Shown one piece after another: positions 1-9,012 of a stretch of 64,000 nucleotides of DNA (position 1 is the stretch's first letter; each line of letters starts with the position of its first letter). The notes beneath the pieces are model-generated. The model was not told the origin of the DNA. It saw only the letters and a program-made list of their open reading frames with translations, and did not search any database. The translations under genes and the position numbers were made by a program. Source of the stretch: Maricaulis sp039978735 (GTDB lineage: Bacteria > Pseudomonadota > Alphaproteobacteria > Caulobacterales > Maricaulaceae); assembly GCF_039978735.1 (NCBI RefSeq), contig NZ_JBDWAS010000043.1:1-64000 (forward strand), read 5' to 3'.

Positions 1-52
1 GGAGCGGCGAAACAATCGCCCACTCCTCGTCACTCAAATCATAGCGCGCCAT
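1..52 (-). CDS. IS5-family transposase, N-terminal fragment (runs off window)
   Basis: Only the first 17 codons are visible. They read MARYDLSDEEWAIVSPL, the typical opening of IS5/IS427-group transposases or their OrfA (RYDL-[ST]-D-x-EW-x-I). The start is ATG at 52, preceded by an AGGAGGCGAAG ribosome-binding site. The DDE catalytic residues are not in view, so integrity of the element cannot be judged. Confidence 0.75.
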   Translation of the reverse strand, partial: MARYDLSDEEWAIVSPL

Positions 53-135
53 CTTCGCCTCCTGGCTCAAACGCCCACGCCAAGAGTGAATCATGCGTCG
101 CTCAATCTGAGAATCCCCGAATTGGGTACAGACTC
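1..135 (-). mobile_element. End of an IS5-family insertion sequence (cut by window edge)
   Basis: The segment holds the 5' end of a transposase gene and about 83 bp of leader that finishes next to the M28 peptidase stop codon. Read on the minus strand, the outer end begins GAGTCTGTACCC, which resembles IS5/IS427-group termini, and it lies beside a CTA(G) sequence, a target type used by this family. The other end and the target duplication lie outside the window, so the exact boundary (near 134-135) is inferred. Confidence 0.65.
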
Positions 136-1505
136 TAGTCGCCGAAGCTTCCAGCCGGTCCCGGGAAGACGACCGGGGTTTCCGAACCGTCCGTCGCAAC
201 CGCGCTGACGCCGAAATAATAATTGTCGATCACGACATTCTCGAGCGTGTACTCGCCCACCCGGCCGACAAACCGGCTCCATTGCCATTGCGGCTGATCG
301 GTCAGGCGCCAATGGACGCGATAGCCGGCCAGATTTCCCGCGGCCTCGCCCTCGGCCATATCCCAGCGCAGCGTCGTCGAAGGCTGCACAGCCCCTTCGA
401 TCTCGACATTCGCCGGGAAAGGCGGCGCGCCGGCCATCTGGGCCATCACGGCGATATTCAGCGCGGTCAGCTTGGCGGCATGGCCCGCATCCACGCCGTC
501 CATCGTATCGCCATAGACGCGGCCGTCCTCGGTGCGCAGATCCTGGTGCTGGCGGTCATAATGCTCGTTCGTCTCCATGATCCGAACGCCCGGCATGCCC
601 GCCTCGTTGAAGGGGCGGTGATGCCCGCCTCGGCCGAACCGGTCTAGCCGGTAGACCATCATAACATCGAGATTGGGAATGTACTGGTCGGCCGTGCGAT
701 CGACGAAGCGGGCCAGGTTACGCGAGGGGCTGTCGACCTCGCCGCCGGTGAAACGGCGCTGGCGGGCCTCTTCCTCGGTCTCCACATAACGCGTCCCTTC
801 GGAGAAGACCCGCGCCGTGGTGTTGTCGATCACGCCATTGATCCCGGCAATGTTGGAGATCATGTCATTGTTCAGCACGCCCTTGATGCGCCAGCCCTGC
901 TCCAGCGCATGGGCCGCGACGATGCGCCCGCCGAACAGGCCCTGCTCCTCGCCCGACAGGCCGGCATAGATGATCGAACCGGCAAACTCGTGCTGCGACA
1001 GCACGCGGGCCGCCTCGATGACACCGGCCATGCCGGAGGCATTGTCATTGGCGCCGGGGCTGTCGGATGTGCCGTCGAGCGGATCGGAGACCCGGCTGTC
1101 GATATCACCGGACATCATCACGAAACGGTCCGGGTCCAGCGTGCCGCGCTGGATGGCGATCACGGAGACGACCTCGGTCGGTTCAGGAATACGACGCTCG
1201 CCGGAGATTGTGTCGGAGACGTAGATGACCTCGAGACATCCCCCGCACTCGGCCGAGATGCGCTCGAATTCGTCATGGATCCAGCGGCGGGCGGCACCGA
1301 TGCCGCGCGTATCGCTTTGCGTTTCCGACAGCGTGTGACGGGTACCGAAATCCACCAGGGTCTGGATATCCTGCCCGATCCGGTCGGCAGAGACTGCCGC
1401 AACATAATCGTGCACGGCGAGGACTTCAGCCGGCGGCGCGTGCTCCTGGGCCAGCACCGGCATGGACAGGAGCGCCGCCGCGGCAGCAGAGGTCAGAATA
1501 CGCAT
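135..1505 (-). CDS. Secreted M28-family zinc metallopeptidase
   Basis: This is a 456-residue exported aminopeptidase-like enzyme. The start at 1505 (MRILTSAAAAALL) gives a signal peptide of about 19 residues ending LAQ; a further upstream in-frame start would lack one. The M28 core shows a GDIDSR motif near residue 133, GANDNASG near 152 (metal-bridging Asp), GLSGEEQG near 183 (catalytic and ligand Glu) and GGHHRPF near 300 (His ligand). The usual His of the first motif appears to be replaced (GDID instead of xHxD), so metal binding deserves a check. The last ~80 residues look like a fibronectin-type beta domain. The substrate is unknown. The IS element abuts its stop codon, so the native C-terminus may have been slightly altered. 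Confidence 0.85.
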   Translation of the reverse strand: MRILTSAAAAALLSMPVLAQEHAPPAEVLAVHDYVAAVSADRIGQDIQTLVDFGTRHTLSETQSDTRGIGAARRWIHDEFERISAECGGCLEVIYVSDTISGERRIPEPTEVVSVIAIQRGTLDPDRFVMMSGDIDSRVSDPLDGTSDSPGANDNASGMAGVIEAARVLSQHEFAGSIIYAGLSGEEQGLFGGRIVAAHALEQGWRIKGVLNNDMISNIAGINGVIDNTTARVFSEGTRYVETEEEARQRRFTGGEVDSPSRNLARFVDRTADQYIPNLDVMMVYRLDRFGRGGHHRPFNEAGMPGVRIMETNEHYDRQHQDLRTEDGRVYGDTMDGVDAGHAAKLTALNIAVMAQMAGAPPFPANVEIEGAVQPSTTLRWDMAEGEAAGNLAGYRVHWRLTDQPQWQWSRFVGRVGEYTLENVVIDNYYFGVSAVATDGSETPVVFPGPAGSFGD

Positions 1506-1601
1506 GAAAGACTCCCCAATTCGTCTTGCCGCCAGTGTGGCGGCGATGCCGCGCGGGTCAAGCGAACTGGGGAGCGCGTTGAGCAATAATCTTGCTCGGA
1601 C

Positions 1602-2576
1602 CTAGGGCACCAGCACGACCTTGCCGATCGCCTTGCGGCCGGAGAGCGAATTGAAGGCGTCGAGGAAGTCCTCGATCTTGTAGGTGCCCGCCACATAAGG
1701 CTTGATCTTGCCTGCTTCGAACATGTCGAAGAGCTCCTGCATGTTCTTGCGGTGCTCATGCGGCATCGCGCCGGCCCAGGCGCCCCAGAACACGCCGACC
1801 ACACTCGCTACCTTCAGGAGCGGCAGGTTGAGCGGGAGTTTCGGGATATCGCCGGCCGCAAATCCGATCACCAGATGCTTGCCGCCGAAGGCGATGCCAC
1901 GGAAAGCCGCTTCGGTATATTCGCCGCCGACCGGGTCGTAGATCACATCCACACCCTTGCCGCCGGTCAGTTCCTTGATGCGGGCCTTCAGGTCCTCGGT
2001 GGAGTAGTTGATCAGCTCGTCCGCACCGTGCTCCTTGCACACGGCCAGCTTCTCGTCCGAGGAAGCTGCGGCGATCACCTTCGCGCCCATCGCCTTGCCC
2101 AGCTCCACCGTCGCCAGGCCGACACCACCGGCAGCGCCGAGCACGAGGAGCGTCTGGCCCGGCTTCAGCTCGGCCCGCTGCTTCAGCGCGTGATAGGAGG
2201 TGCCGTAGACGATGGTCAGGCCGGCCGCCGCCTCGAACGGCATGCTGTCGGGGATCTTCGTCAGCGCGGGCGCCGGCAGGACGGCCTCGGCCGCAAAGGC
2301 GCCGGTCGGCGTGTTGAACATCACGCGGTCGCCGACCGCGAAACCGTCGACGCCCTCGCCCAGCTCGCGGATCACACCGGCACCTTCCGTACCGGGAACG
2401 AAGGGCAGTTCGGGTTTGAACTGGTACTGACCCCGCACACACAACAGGTCCGGGAAGTTGAGACCGCCCGCCTTCACATCGACCAGGACATGGCCCGGCT
2501 TGAGTTCCGGCGTGTCGATCTCCTCGACCTTCATGTTCGCTTCGGGTCCGAATTCGCGGCACAGGAGCGCTTTCAT
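1602..2576 (-). CDS. NADPH:quinone oxidoreductase-like MDR protein
   Basis: This is a 324-residue zinc-independent medium-chain dehydrogenase/reductase of the quinone oxidoreductase type. It opens MKALLCREFGP and carries the GroES-like half (PFVPGTEGAG, about residues 58-67) and a Rossmann nucleotide-binding motif AAGGVGLATVELGKA near 150. No structural zinc cysteines are apparent. The start at 2576 was chosen because the longer frame overlaps the neighbouring SDR gene out of phase. It is the most distal gene of the acyl-CoA catabolic operon, 38 bp after the SDR, and probably removes a reactive enone or handles redox of an intermediate. The exact substrate is unknown. Confidence 0.85.
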   Translation of the reverse strand: MKALLCREFGPEANMKVEEIDTPELKPGHVLVDVKAGGLNFPDLLCVRGQYQFKPELPFVPGTEGAGVIRELGEGVDGFAVGDRVMFNTPTGAFAAEAVLPAPALTKIPDSMPFEAAAGLTIVYGTSYHALKQRAELKPGQTLLVLGAAGGVGLATVELGKAMGAKVIAAASSDEKLAVCKEHGADELINYSTEDLKARIKELTGGKGVDVIYDPVGGEYTEAAFRGIAFGGKHLVIGFAAGDIPKLPLNLPLLKVASVVGVFWGAWAGAMPHEHRKNMQELFDMFEAGKIKPYVAGTYKIEDFLDAFNSLSGRKAIGKVVLVP

Positions 2577-2614
2577 GGATGTCCTCCCCGGACTTGCGTG
2601 TGTGAGTTTGAAAC

Positions 2615-3535
2615 CTAACCGAGCTTCACGCCGTGATAGGCGGCCGCCTTGGTCAGGAATTTGATCGTCTGTTCGCCGCCGGCCTGGAATTCCTTCTGGG
2701 CGGCAGGGTCCTTGATGGCATCGAACTGCGCCGCGACATTTTCCGGCGTCAGCTCTTCCGGCGGCAGGTAGATGCCGTCGGTCTCGTAGATTTTCGTCGC
2801 GGCGAAACCGCCGGCGCCGGCGCACAGTATGGTGCGCGAGGGACCGTCTTCGGATACGAGGTAGACGAGGCCCGTCGACACGGTTTCCGGCTTCATCAGC
2901 TCGAGCGCGGCCGGCGGCAGCAGGCCTTCGGTCATGCGCGTGGCTGCGGTCGGTGCCAGGCAGTTGACGCGGATGTCGTATTTCTGACCTTCCAGATGCA
3001 GCGTGTTCATGAACCCCACGACGGCCATCTTGGCGGCGCCATAGTTGGACTGTCCGAAATTGCCGTAGAGGCCGGACGAGGACGAGGTCATCGCGATACG
3101 GCCGTAATTCTGCTCGCGCATGATGTCCCAGACGGCCTTGGTGCAGACGACAGAGCCCATCAGATGCACATCGACCACGGTCTGGAAGTCGGCAATGTCC
3201 ATCTTGGCGAAGGATTTGTCGCGCAGGATGCCGGCATTGTTCACCAGCACGTCGACCCGGCCCCAGCTGTCCATGGCCTGCTTGACCATGTCCGCGACCT
3301 CATCGGCCTTGGTGACATTGGCGGTGTGCGAGATCGCCTCGCCACCCGCAGCGCGGATCTCGTTGGCCACGTCTTCGGCGGCCGAACCCGTGCCCGTACC
3401 ATCCACCGAACCGCCCAGATCATTGACCACCACCTTGGCACCGCGTGCCGCCAGCGCCATGGCGTGGCAACGTCCCAGACCCAGGCCGGCGCCGGTGACA
3501 ATGGCCACACGGCCGTCATAACGAATCTCACTCAT
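2615..3535 (-). CDS. SDR, 3-hydroxyacyl-CoA dehydrogenase-like (MFE-2 type)
   Basis: This 306-residue classical short-chain dehydrogenase has TGAGLGLGR at residues 15-23 for NAD(H), NNAG near 106 and the catalytic Y-x3-K in SNYGAAKM near 164. The long N-terminal segment (VVVNDLGGSVDGTG) is characteristic of the D-3-hydroxyacyl-CoA dehydrogenase domain of peroxisomal multifunctional enzyme 2. Together with the MaoC hydratase immediately upstream it would supply both R-specific hydration and oxidation steps of beta-oxidation, the same two activities fused in MFE-2. The family role is well known; the acyl chain handled is inference. Confidence 0.88.
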   Translation of the reverse strand: MSEIRYDGRVAIVTGAGLGLGRCHAMALAARGAKVVVNDLGGSVDGTGTGSAAEDVANEIRAAGGEAISHTANVTKADEVADMVKQAMDSWGRVDVLVNNAGILRDKSFAKMDIADFQTVVDVHLMGSVVCTKAVWDIMREQNYGRIAMTSSSSGLYGNFGQSNYGAAKMAVVGFMNTLHLEGQKYDIRVNCLAPTAATRMTEGLLPPAALELMKPETVSTGLVYLVSEDGPSRTILCAGAGGFAATKIYETDGIYLPPEELTPENVAAQFDAIKDPAAQKEFQAGGEQTIKFLTKAAAYHGVKLG

Positions 3536-3565
3536 AACCAGTCTCTTCTCTTGAACGTGTCCGGA

Positions 3566-4027
3566 TCAGCCGACGATCTGCAGGGTCAGCCAGTGCGCCA
3601 TCAGGGCCGGCTTCTCCTCGCCCTCGATCTCGACGGTGACAGCGTATTTCAGCATCCATTGCCCCGGATTGCGCTCGGTCGCGTCTTCCAGGACGAAACG
3701 GCCGCGGATCTTCTTTCCGGCCCGCACGGGCTGCAGGAAGCGCACCTTGTCGAAGCCGTAATTGATGCCCATCGCGATACCGTCGAGCACCAGCGTCGTG
3801 TTGGCGGCGAGCGCGGACAGCATGGACAGCGACAGGAAGCCGTGGGCGATGGTGCCACCGAACGGTGTTTCCTTCGCGGCCCGCTCCGGGTCGATATGGA
3901 TGAATTGATGGTCTTCGGTCACATCGGCGAAGACATCGATGCGCGACTGGTCGATCTCGATCCAGTCGGACACACCGATTTCCTGTCCGATATGGTCCTT
4001 CAGCGTGTCGGCCTTGATCACCGGCAT
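3566..4027 (-). CDS. MaoC-family (R)-enoyl-CoA hydratase
   Basis: This 153-residue single hot-dog protein has the hydratase-2 signature: an Asp in FADVTEDHQFIHIDPE (about residues 30-45) followed by GGTIAHGFLSLS near 60. It probably hydrates trans-2-enoyl-CoA to the (R)-3-hydroxy form, feeding the SDR downstream. Its ATG overlaps the stop codon of the acyl-CoA synthetase by one base (TGATG), indicating translational coupling. The length matches stand-alone MaoC proteins. Confidence 0.88.
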   Translation of the reverse strand: MPVIKADTLKDHIGQEIGVSDWIEIDQSRIDVFADVTEDHQFIHIDPERAAKETPFGGTIAHGFLSLSMLSALAANTTLVLDGIAMGINYGFDKVRFLQPVRAGKKIRGRFVLEDATERNPGQWMLKYAVTVEIEGEEKPALMAHWLTLQIVG

Positions 4028-5739
4028 CAGGCAGTCTCCTCGTCGCTCAGCAGCATTTTGCGCAGGCCCGGCTTGTCGATCTTGCTCGTGCCGCCACGCG
4101 GCAGCGGGCCGTCCATGCGCCAGATGCGATCGGGCAGCTTGAAGGCTGCCAGGTGCGGTTTCAGGAAGTCGATAATGTCCTGGTCGGACAGGTTCGCCCC
4201 GTCACGCAGCAGGAGCGCCGCGCCGACGCGCTCGCCCAGGCGCTCGTCGGGAATACCGATCACGGCCGCTTCCAGAATGTCCGGATGCTTGGCCAGAGCG
4301 CCTTCGACCTCGAGGCAGGACACATTCTCGCCGCCGCGGATCACCATGTCCTTGATGCGGTCGACGATGAACAGGAAGCCGTCCTCGTCGATGATCCCGA
4401 CATCGCCGGTCTTGAACCAGCGGTCCTCGGTCAGCACGGCCGCCGTGGCTTCCGGCTGGTTGAGATAACCGCGGAACACCGCCGGCGACTTGATCCACAC
4501 CTCGCCCGGCTCGCCGGTCGGGGTCTCGTTGCCGGATTCGTCGACCGTCTTGATGAAGGTCACGGCCGGCAGCGGCAGACCGCAGGAGCCCGGCTTGGCC
4601 TGGTATTCCGAATAGCCGTTATACGTGCCCAGTGCATTGGTCTCGGTGAGACCGTAGCCGGACGACGACCAGGCTTTCGGGAAGACCTGGTTGATCTTCT
4701 CGACATGCGCCTCGGGACGTTTGGCACCGCCCGTGCCCATGCCCTGCAGCGTGTCCAGCGTGACGCCGCGGCGCTCGGCCTCCAGCGTCAGCTCGTGCGA
4801 CATGGTCGGCACGCCCACCATGTCGGTCAGCTTCTCGCGCTGGATGATCTCGACCGCTTCGCCCGCATCCCATTTGCGCATCAACACCATCTTGCGGCCG
4901 GAGAAGAGCGACAGCAGGAAAACGGCGTGTGAGCCGGTGCAGTGGAAGAGCGGCAGGCACACCAGCACACCCGGATCGCCCTCGGTGAAGTCCTCGTCAT
5001 TATTGGCCAGGCGCAGGGATGCACCGAGCAGCGCAAAGGACAGGATCGTCGTCACAGCTCCGCGATGGGTGAGCACGGCGCCCTTGGGCGAGCCCGTTGA
5101 TCCCGAGGTATAGAAAATGGCGAAGTCGCTGTCCGGATCGATGGCGATGGCCGGCGGCTCCTGCCCTGCCCAGGCCGCGACCATGGCGTCGAACGTGTCG
5201 GCGACATCGTCGAGCTCACCACGGCCGGCAATCAGTGTGAGGCCCAGGCTCGCCTGGTGCGGCCGCAGCCGCTCGATCTGCCGCGCCCCGGCAATGACGA
5301 TCTTGGCCCCGCAATCGGACAGGCCGAAACCCATCTCTTCGCTGGTCCACCAGCCATTGAGCGGCACCACGACACCACCGGCGGCGATGACGCCGAGAAA
5401 GGCCGCCATCCATTCCGGCGAATTGCGCATCGCCAGGGCGATGCGCGTGCCGGGCGTCACGCCGTGACGCTGGATCAGCGCGTTGGCAAAGGCCACGGAG
5501 CGGCCGACCAGTTCGCCGAAGGTCCAGCGCTGATCCTCGAAGATCACGCCTTCCTTCTCGGCGTGCTCCATTGCCTTCATCAGCAGGAAGCGCAGATCGC
5601 CAGGTGCATTCACATAGGCCGGCTGGCGAACACCGAGAATTTCGGTTTCACCAACATTGAGGACTTCCTCGGCCTGGGTGATCTGGCGGGCAATCGCTTC
5701 CAGCTGCGCGCGGGCGGGCGCCTGCTTGCGCTGAGCCAT
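4027..5739 (-). CDS. Acyl-CoA synthetase (AMP-forming)
   Basis: This 570-residue ANL-superfamily ligase activates a carboxylic acid to its CoA thioester through an acyl-adenylate. The P-loop-like motif YTSGSTGSPKGA lies near residue 212, GYGLTETNA near 362, the hinge region (WFKTGDVGIIDEDG) near 437 and the C-terminal catalytic Lys in GGTSKIDK near 550. It lies in the middle of a beta-oxidation-type operon and would provide its CoA substrate. Fatty, steroid side-chain and aromatic acids are all possible; the sequence alone does not decide. Confidence 0.88.
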   Translation of the reverse strand: MAQRKQAPARAQLEAIARQITQAEEVLNVGETEILGVRQPAYVNAPGDLRFLLMKAMEHAEKEGVIFEDQRWTFGELVGRSVAFANALIQRHGVTPGTRIALAMRNSPEWMAAFLGVIAAGGVVVPLNGWWTSEEMGFGLSDCGAKIVIAGARQIERLRPHQASLGLTLIAGRGELDDVADTFDAMVAAWAGQEPPAIAIDPDSDFAIFYTSGSTGSPKGAVLTHRGAVTTILSFALLGASLRLANNDEDFTEGDPGVLVCLPLFHCTGSHAVFLLSLFSGRKMVLMRKWDAGEAVEIIQREKLTDMVGVPTMSHELTLEAERRGVTLDTLQGMGTGGAKRPEAHVEKINQVFPKAWSSSGYGLTETNALGTYNGYSEYQAKPGSCGLPLPAVTFIKTVDESGNETPTGEPGEVWIKSPAVFRGYLNQPEATAAVLTEDRWFKTGDVGIIDEDGFLFIVDRIKDMVIRGGENVSCLEVEGALAKHPDILEAAVIGIPDERLGERVGAALLLRDGANLSDQDIIDFLKPHLAAFKLPDRIWRMDGPLPRGGTSKIDKPGLRKMLLSDEETA

Positions 5740-5741
5740 GA

Positions 5742-6983
5742 TCAGCCCTCCAGGGTTTCGTTGACGTAGCGCTTGAGCTCCTTGCGGGCGATGACCATGC
5801 GGTGCACCGCGTCCGGACCGTCAGCGAAGCGCAGCGTGCGCAGACCGGTGAACATCATGGCCAGCGGCGTGTCCTGGGAGATACCCGTACCACCATGCAT
5901 CTGCATGGCTTCGTCGACGGTATCGAGGGCCACACGCGGTGCGATGACCTTGATCTGGGAGATCCACGGCGCGGCCGCGCGCGGGTCGCCCTGGTCCATC
6001 ATCCAGGCCGCCTTGAGGCAAAGGAGGCGCGCCTGTTCGATCGCCATGCGGCGTTCGGCGATGATGTCACGATTGGCGCCCAGCTTGGCCAGCGGCTGGC
6101 CGAAAGCGGTGCGCGAGACCGAGCGGCGGCACAGGAGTTCCAGCGCCCGCTCGGCCTGGCCGATAGCCCGCATGCAGTGGTGGATGCGGCCCGGTCCGAG
6201 GCGCCCTTGGGAAATCTCGAACCCGCGGCCACGGCCGAGGATCAGCGCATCCTTGGGCACGCGGACATTGGTGAACTTGATATGCATGTGGCCGTGCGGC
6301 GCATCGTCATGGCCGAACACCGTCATCGGACGCAGGATCTCGATACCCGGCAGGCCGGCCTCGACGAGGAATTGCGAATGGCGGCCGTGACGCGGGGCAT
6401 CATCACCCTCGGTCTTGGTCATCAGGACATAGACCGAACAGCGCGGATCGCCGGCGCCGGAGGCCCAGTATTTCTCGCCATTGAGCACCCATTCATCGCC
6501 ATCCAGCTCGGCCTTGAAGGCGATATTGGTGGCGTCCGAGGAGGCGACATCCGGCTCGGTCATCAGATAGGCCGAGCGGATCTTGCCCTCGAGCAGCGGC
6601 TCCAGCCATTTCTTCTTCTGCTCGGCATTCCCGTAGCGCTCGATGACTTCCATATTGCCGGTGTCCGGCGCGGAGCAGTTGAAAGTCTCGGCGGCCAGGT
6701 GGGACCAGCCCATTTCCTCGGCGAGATAGGCATACTCGACCGTGCTGAGGCCGTAGCCGCGATCCGAACCCGTCAGCCAGAAATTCCACAGGCCGCGCTC
6801 GCGCGCCTTTACCTTGAGGCTTTCCAGGATCTCGGTCTGGCGGTCGGTAAAGGCGAAACGGTCGCCCGCCTTGCCGATCTCTGCGTGATACTCCGCTTCC
6901 AGCGGCATCACCTCGTCGCGAATCATCGCGCGAACCTGTTCCACCAGCGGGCGTACCCGCTCCGTCATACCCAGATCCATCAT
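5742..6983 (-). CDS. Acyl-CoA dehydrogenase (ACAD10/11-like)
   Basis: This 413-residue flavoprotein has the ACAD N-terminal helical domain, a middle domain with YLMTEPDVASSDATN (near 137), and a C-terminal domain with MHGGTGISQD near 360. It ends in RFADGPDAVHRMV, the variant seen in ACAD10/11-type enzymes in place of the usual YEGT motif. It is 2 bp from the acyl-CoA synthetase gene in the same operon. It would oxidise the activated acyl-CoA to the 2-enoyl-CoA using FAD and ETF. Long-chain or hydroxylated substrates are known for the family; here that is inference. Confidence 0.85.
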   Translation of the reverse strand: MMDLGMTERVRPLVEQVRAMIRDEVMPLEAEYHAEIGKAGDRFAFTDRQTEILESLKVKARERGLWNFWLTGSDRGYGLSTVEYAYLAEEMGWSHLAAETFNCSAPDTGNMEVIERYGNAEQKKKWLEPLLEGKIRSAYLMTEPDVASSDATNIAFKAELDGDEWVLNGEKYWASGAGDPRCSVYVLMTKTEGDDAPRHGRHSQFLVEAGLPGIEILRPMTVFGHDDAPHGHMHIKFTNVRVPKDALILGRGRGFEISQGRLGPGRIHHCMRAIGQAERALELLCRRSVSRTAFGQPLAKLGANRDIIAERRMAIEQARLLCLKAAWMMDQGDPRAAAPWISQIKVIAPRVALDTVDEAMQMHGGTGISQDTPLAMMFTGLRTLRFADGPDAVHRMVIARKELKRYVNETLEG

Positions 6984-7028
6984 TACTCCCCTTTATCGTC
7001 CTGGCTGTTGTCGTTTCTCGTTGAATTG

Positions 7029-7823
7029 TCAGACCGGCCGGCCGCGCTCGGCAACCATCATCCGGCGGAATTTCCGCATCCCGCCGAGCCAGCGGTCACG
7101 CTGGGTTGCGCGGGCAGCCTCATAACCGGCGACACTGGCGTGCGGCAGGGCGAGGAAGCGCTTCTCCTCGATCGCCGCGATCGCCTCGGCCGCGACATCG
7201 GACGGCTCAACGACGCCGTCGGCGCCAGCAATACCACCGTCCGAGGAATTCTCGCCCAGCATAGCCGTACGGACCGCCTGCGGGCAGACACAGACCACCT
7301 GCAGCCCGTCATCGCCATGGGTGATCGCCAGGCTCTCCGCGAAGGAGACGGCGGCGTGCTTGCTGGCCGTGTAGGAGGACGCCCCGATCTGGGCGAGCAG
7401 GCCGGCCGCCGAGGCGACCAGGATGAACACGCCGCCGCCGCGCGGTTTCATGCGCGGCCAGACCTGGCGCGCACCGCGCACGGCGCCCATCACATTGACC
7501 TCGAAACTGTCCAGCCAGTCCTTGTCCGACGCGCCTGCCGCATCCCAGCTGGGCGCATCGGCGCGCAGGATGCCGGCATTGGAGACATAGATATCGACCG
7601 GTCCGAGCTCGGCCTCGGTGCGGTCGAGAAAGGCCGCGATATCGGCCTCCTTGGTTACATCGACCGTCGCGCCGATCCCGCCGAAGGCCTGGGCCGCCTC
7701 TTCAGCGCCCTGGAGATCGGCGAGCGCGATCTTTGCGCCGCGGGCATGGAAGGCTTGCGCCATGGCGAGGCCGATGCCGCGCGCACCACCGGTGATCGCG
7801 ACAACCTTGTTCGTGTAGTCCAT
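7029..7823 (-). CDS. Short-chain dehydrogenase/reductase
   Basis: This 264-residue classical SDR has TGGARGIGLAMA near residues 10-21, NAG near 88 and catalytic SSYTASKHA near 150. The start at 7823 (MDYTNKV) is chosen because a strong GGGAGGACA ribosome-binding site precedes it; a start nine codons upstream has none. It lies between two acyl-CoA dehydrogenase genes in the catabolic operon and probably oxidises a hydroxyacyl-CoA or a hydroxyl on the carbon skeleton. Substrate unknown. Confidence 0.85.
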   Translation of the reverse strand: MDYTNKVVAITGGARGIGLAMAQAFHARGAKIALADLQGAEEAAQAFGGIGATVDVTKEADIAAFLDRTEAELGPVDIYVSNAGILRADAPSWDAAGASDKDWLDSFEVNVMGAVRGARQVWPRMKPRGGGVFILVASAAGLLAQIGASSYTASKHAAVSFAESLAITHGDDGLQVVCVCPQAVRTAMLGENSSDGGIAGADGVVEPSDVAAEAIAAIEEKRFLALPHASVAGYEAARATQRDRWLGGMRKFRRMMVAERGRPV

Positions 7824-7846
7824 CTTGTCCTCCCGGTGGACCGGCC

Positions 7847-8986
7847 TCAATACTTCCGCATGCGGGCAAACTTGTCAGCGTGGTAATTGGCATCACCGTA
7901 GAGCGCCTCGGCCACGCGGACCCGCTTCATGTAGAAGCCGATGTCGAACTCGTCGGTCATGCCCATGCCGCCATGCATCTGCACGCCCTCACGCGCCGCC
8001 AGCTGGGCGACCTGGCCCAGCTTGGCCTTGGCTGCGCTGACCATCATGGCGGCATGATCCGGCGCGGCATCGAGCGTCTGCAGGGCTTTCAGCACGATCG
8101 ACTTGCCCAGCTCGACCTCGGAATAGAGGTGTGCCGCGCGGTGCTGCAACGCCTGAAACGTGCCGATGATCTGGCCGAACTGCTTGCGCTCTTTCAGATA
8201 GCCGACCGTGCTGTCGAGGCATTGCTGGGCAGAGCCCGACATCTCGGCCGACAGACCGGCACGGCCCGCGTCCAGAACCGCTTCCAGCGCGCCCAGACCA
8301 TTGTCGACCTCACCCAGAACGGCGTCGGCCGTCACCTCGACATTGTCGAGCACGATGTCGGCGGCATGACGGCTGTCGACCGTATCCTTGCGCTCCACCG
8401 TGACACCGGCGGCATCCCGCGGCACCAGGAAGAGCGTGATGCCCTCGGCCTCGTTTTCGCTGCCACCGGTCCGGGCGGACACGATCAGCATGTCGGCGAC
8501 ATGACCTTCGGCAACGAAAGTCTTGCGGCCGTTCAGCTTGAAACCATTGCCCGAACGCTCGGCCGAGACCGCCACGCCGGACGGGTTGTGCTTGCGGCCT
8601 TCGTCGGCGGCGAGTGCGGTGATCGCCTCGCCGGCCGCGATCCGCGGCAGCCATTCCGATTTCTGACCGTCGGATCCGAAACGCGACAGCGCGGTCGCGC
8701 CCATGATGGCGGTCGAGATATAGGGCGACGCCGTCAGCGTGCGGCCCATTTCCTCGGCGATCACGCCGGCGGCGACATGACCCATTTCCACGCCGCCATG
8801 GGCTTCGGGCACCAGAACACCCGTCCAGCCCATTTCCGCCATGTCGGCCCACGTCTTGCGGTCAAATCCGTCTTCCGAGCCGCTGTCGCGCAGCTTGCGC
8901 AGCTGACTCACCGGCGCACTCGTCGAGAGATAACCCCGGGCGGCATCCTTCAGCATGCCGGCTTCTTCATTCAGCACCATGGCCAT
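7847..8986 (-). CDS. Acyl-CoA dehydrogenase, probable non-catalytic partner subunit
   Basis: This 379-residue ACAD-fold protein has MHGGMGMTDEFDIG near 335 but ends in a region (RVRVAEALYGDANYH) where the canonical Glu-Gly-Thr base/FAD loop is missing. The adjacent upstream gene (9013-10179) keeps an EGGTSEVQ motif. This pattern, two neighbouring ACAD genes of which one lacks the loop, is known from the alpha2beta2 heterotetrameric FadE enzymes of steroid catabolism. I infer that these two proteins form such a complex. The genes are 26 bp apart. Confidence 0.82.
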   Translation of the reverse strand: MAMVLNEEAGMLKDAARGYLSTSAPVSQLRKLRDSGSEDGFDRKTWADMAEMGWTGVLVPEAHGGVEMGHVAAGVIAEEMGRTLTASPYISTAIMGATALSRFGSDGQKSEWLPRIAAGEAITALAADEGRKHNPSGVAVSAERSGNGFKLNGRKTFVAEGHVADMLIVSARTGGSENEAEGITLFLVPRDAAGVTVERKDTVDSRHAADIVLDNVEVTADAVLGEVDNGLGALEAVLDAGRAGLSAEMSGSAQQCLDSTVGYLKERKQFGQIIGTFQALQHRAAHLYSEVELGKSIVLKALQTLDAAPDHAAMMVSAAKAKLGQVAQLAAREGVQMHGGMGMTDEFDIGFYMKRVRVAEALYGDANYHADKFARMRKY

Positions 8987-9012
8987 GATGTTTTACTCCT
9001 TGGGTGCCCGGC

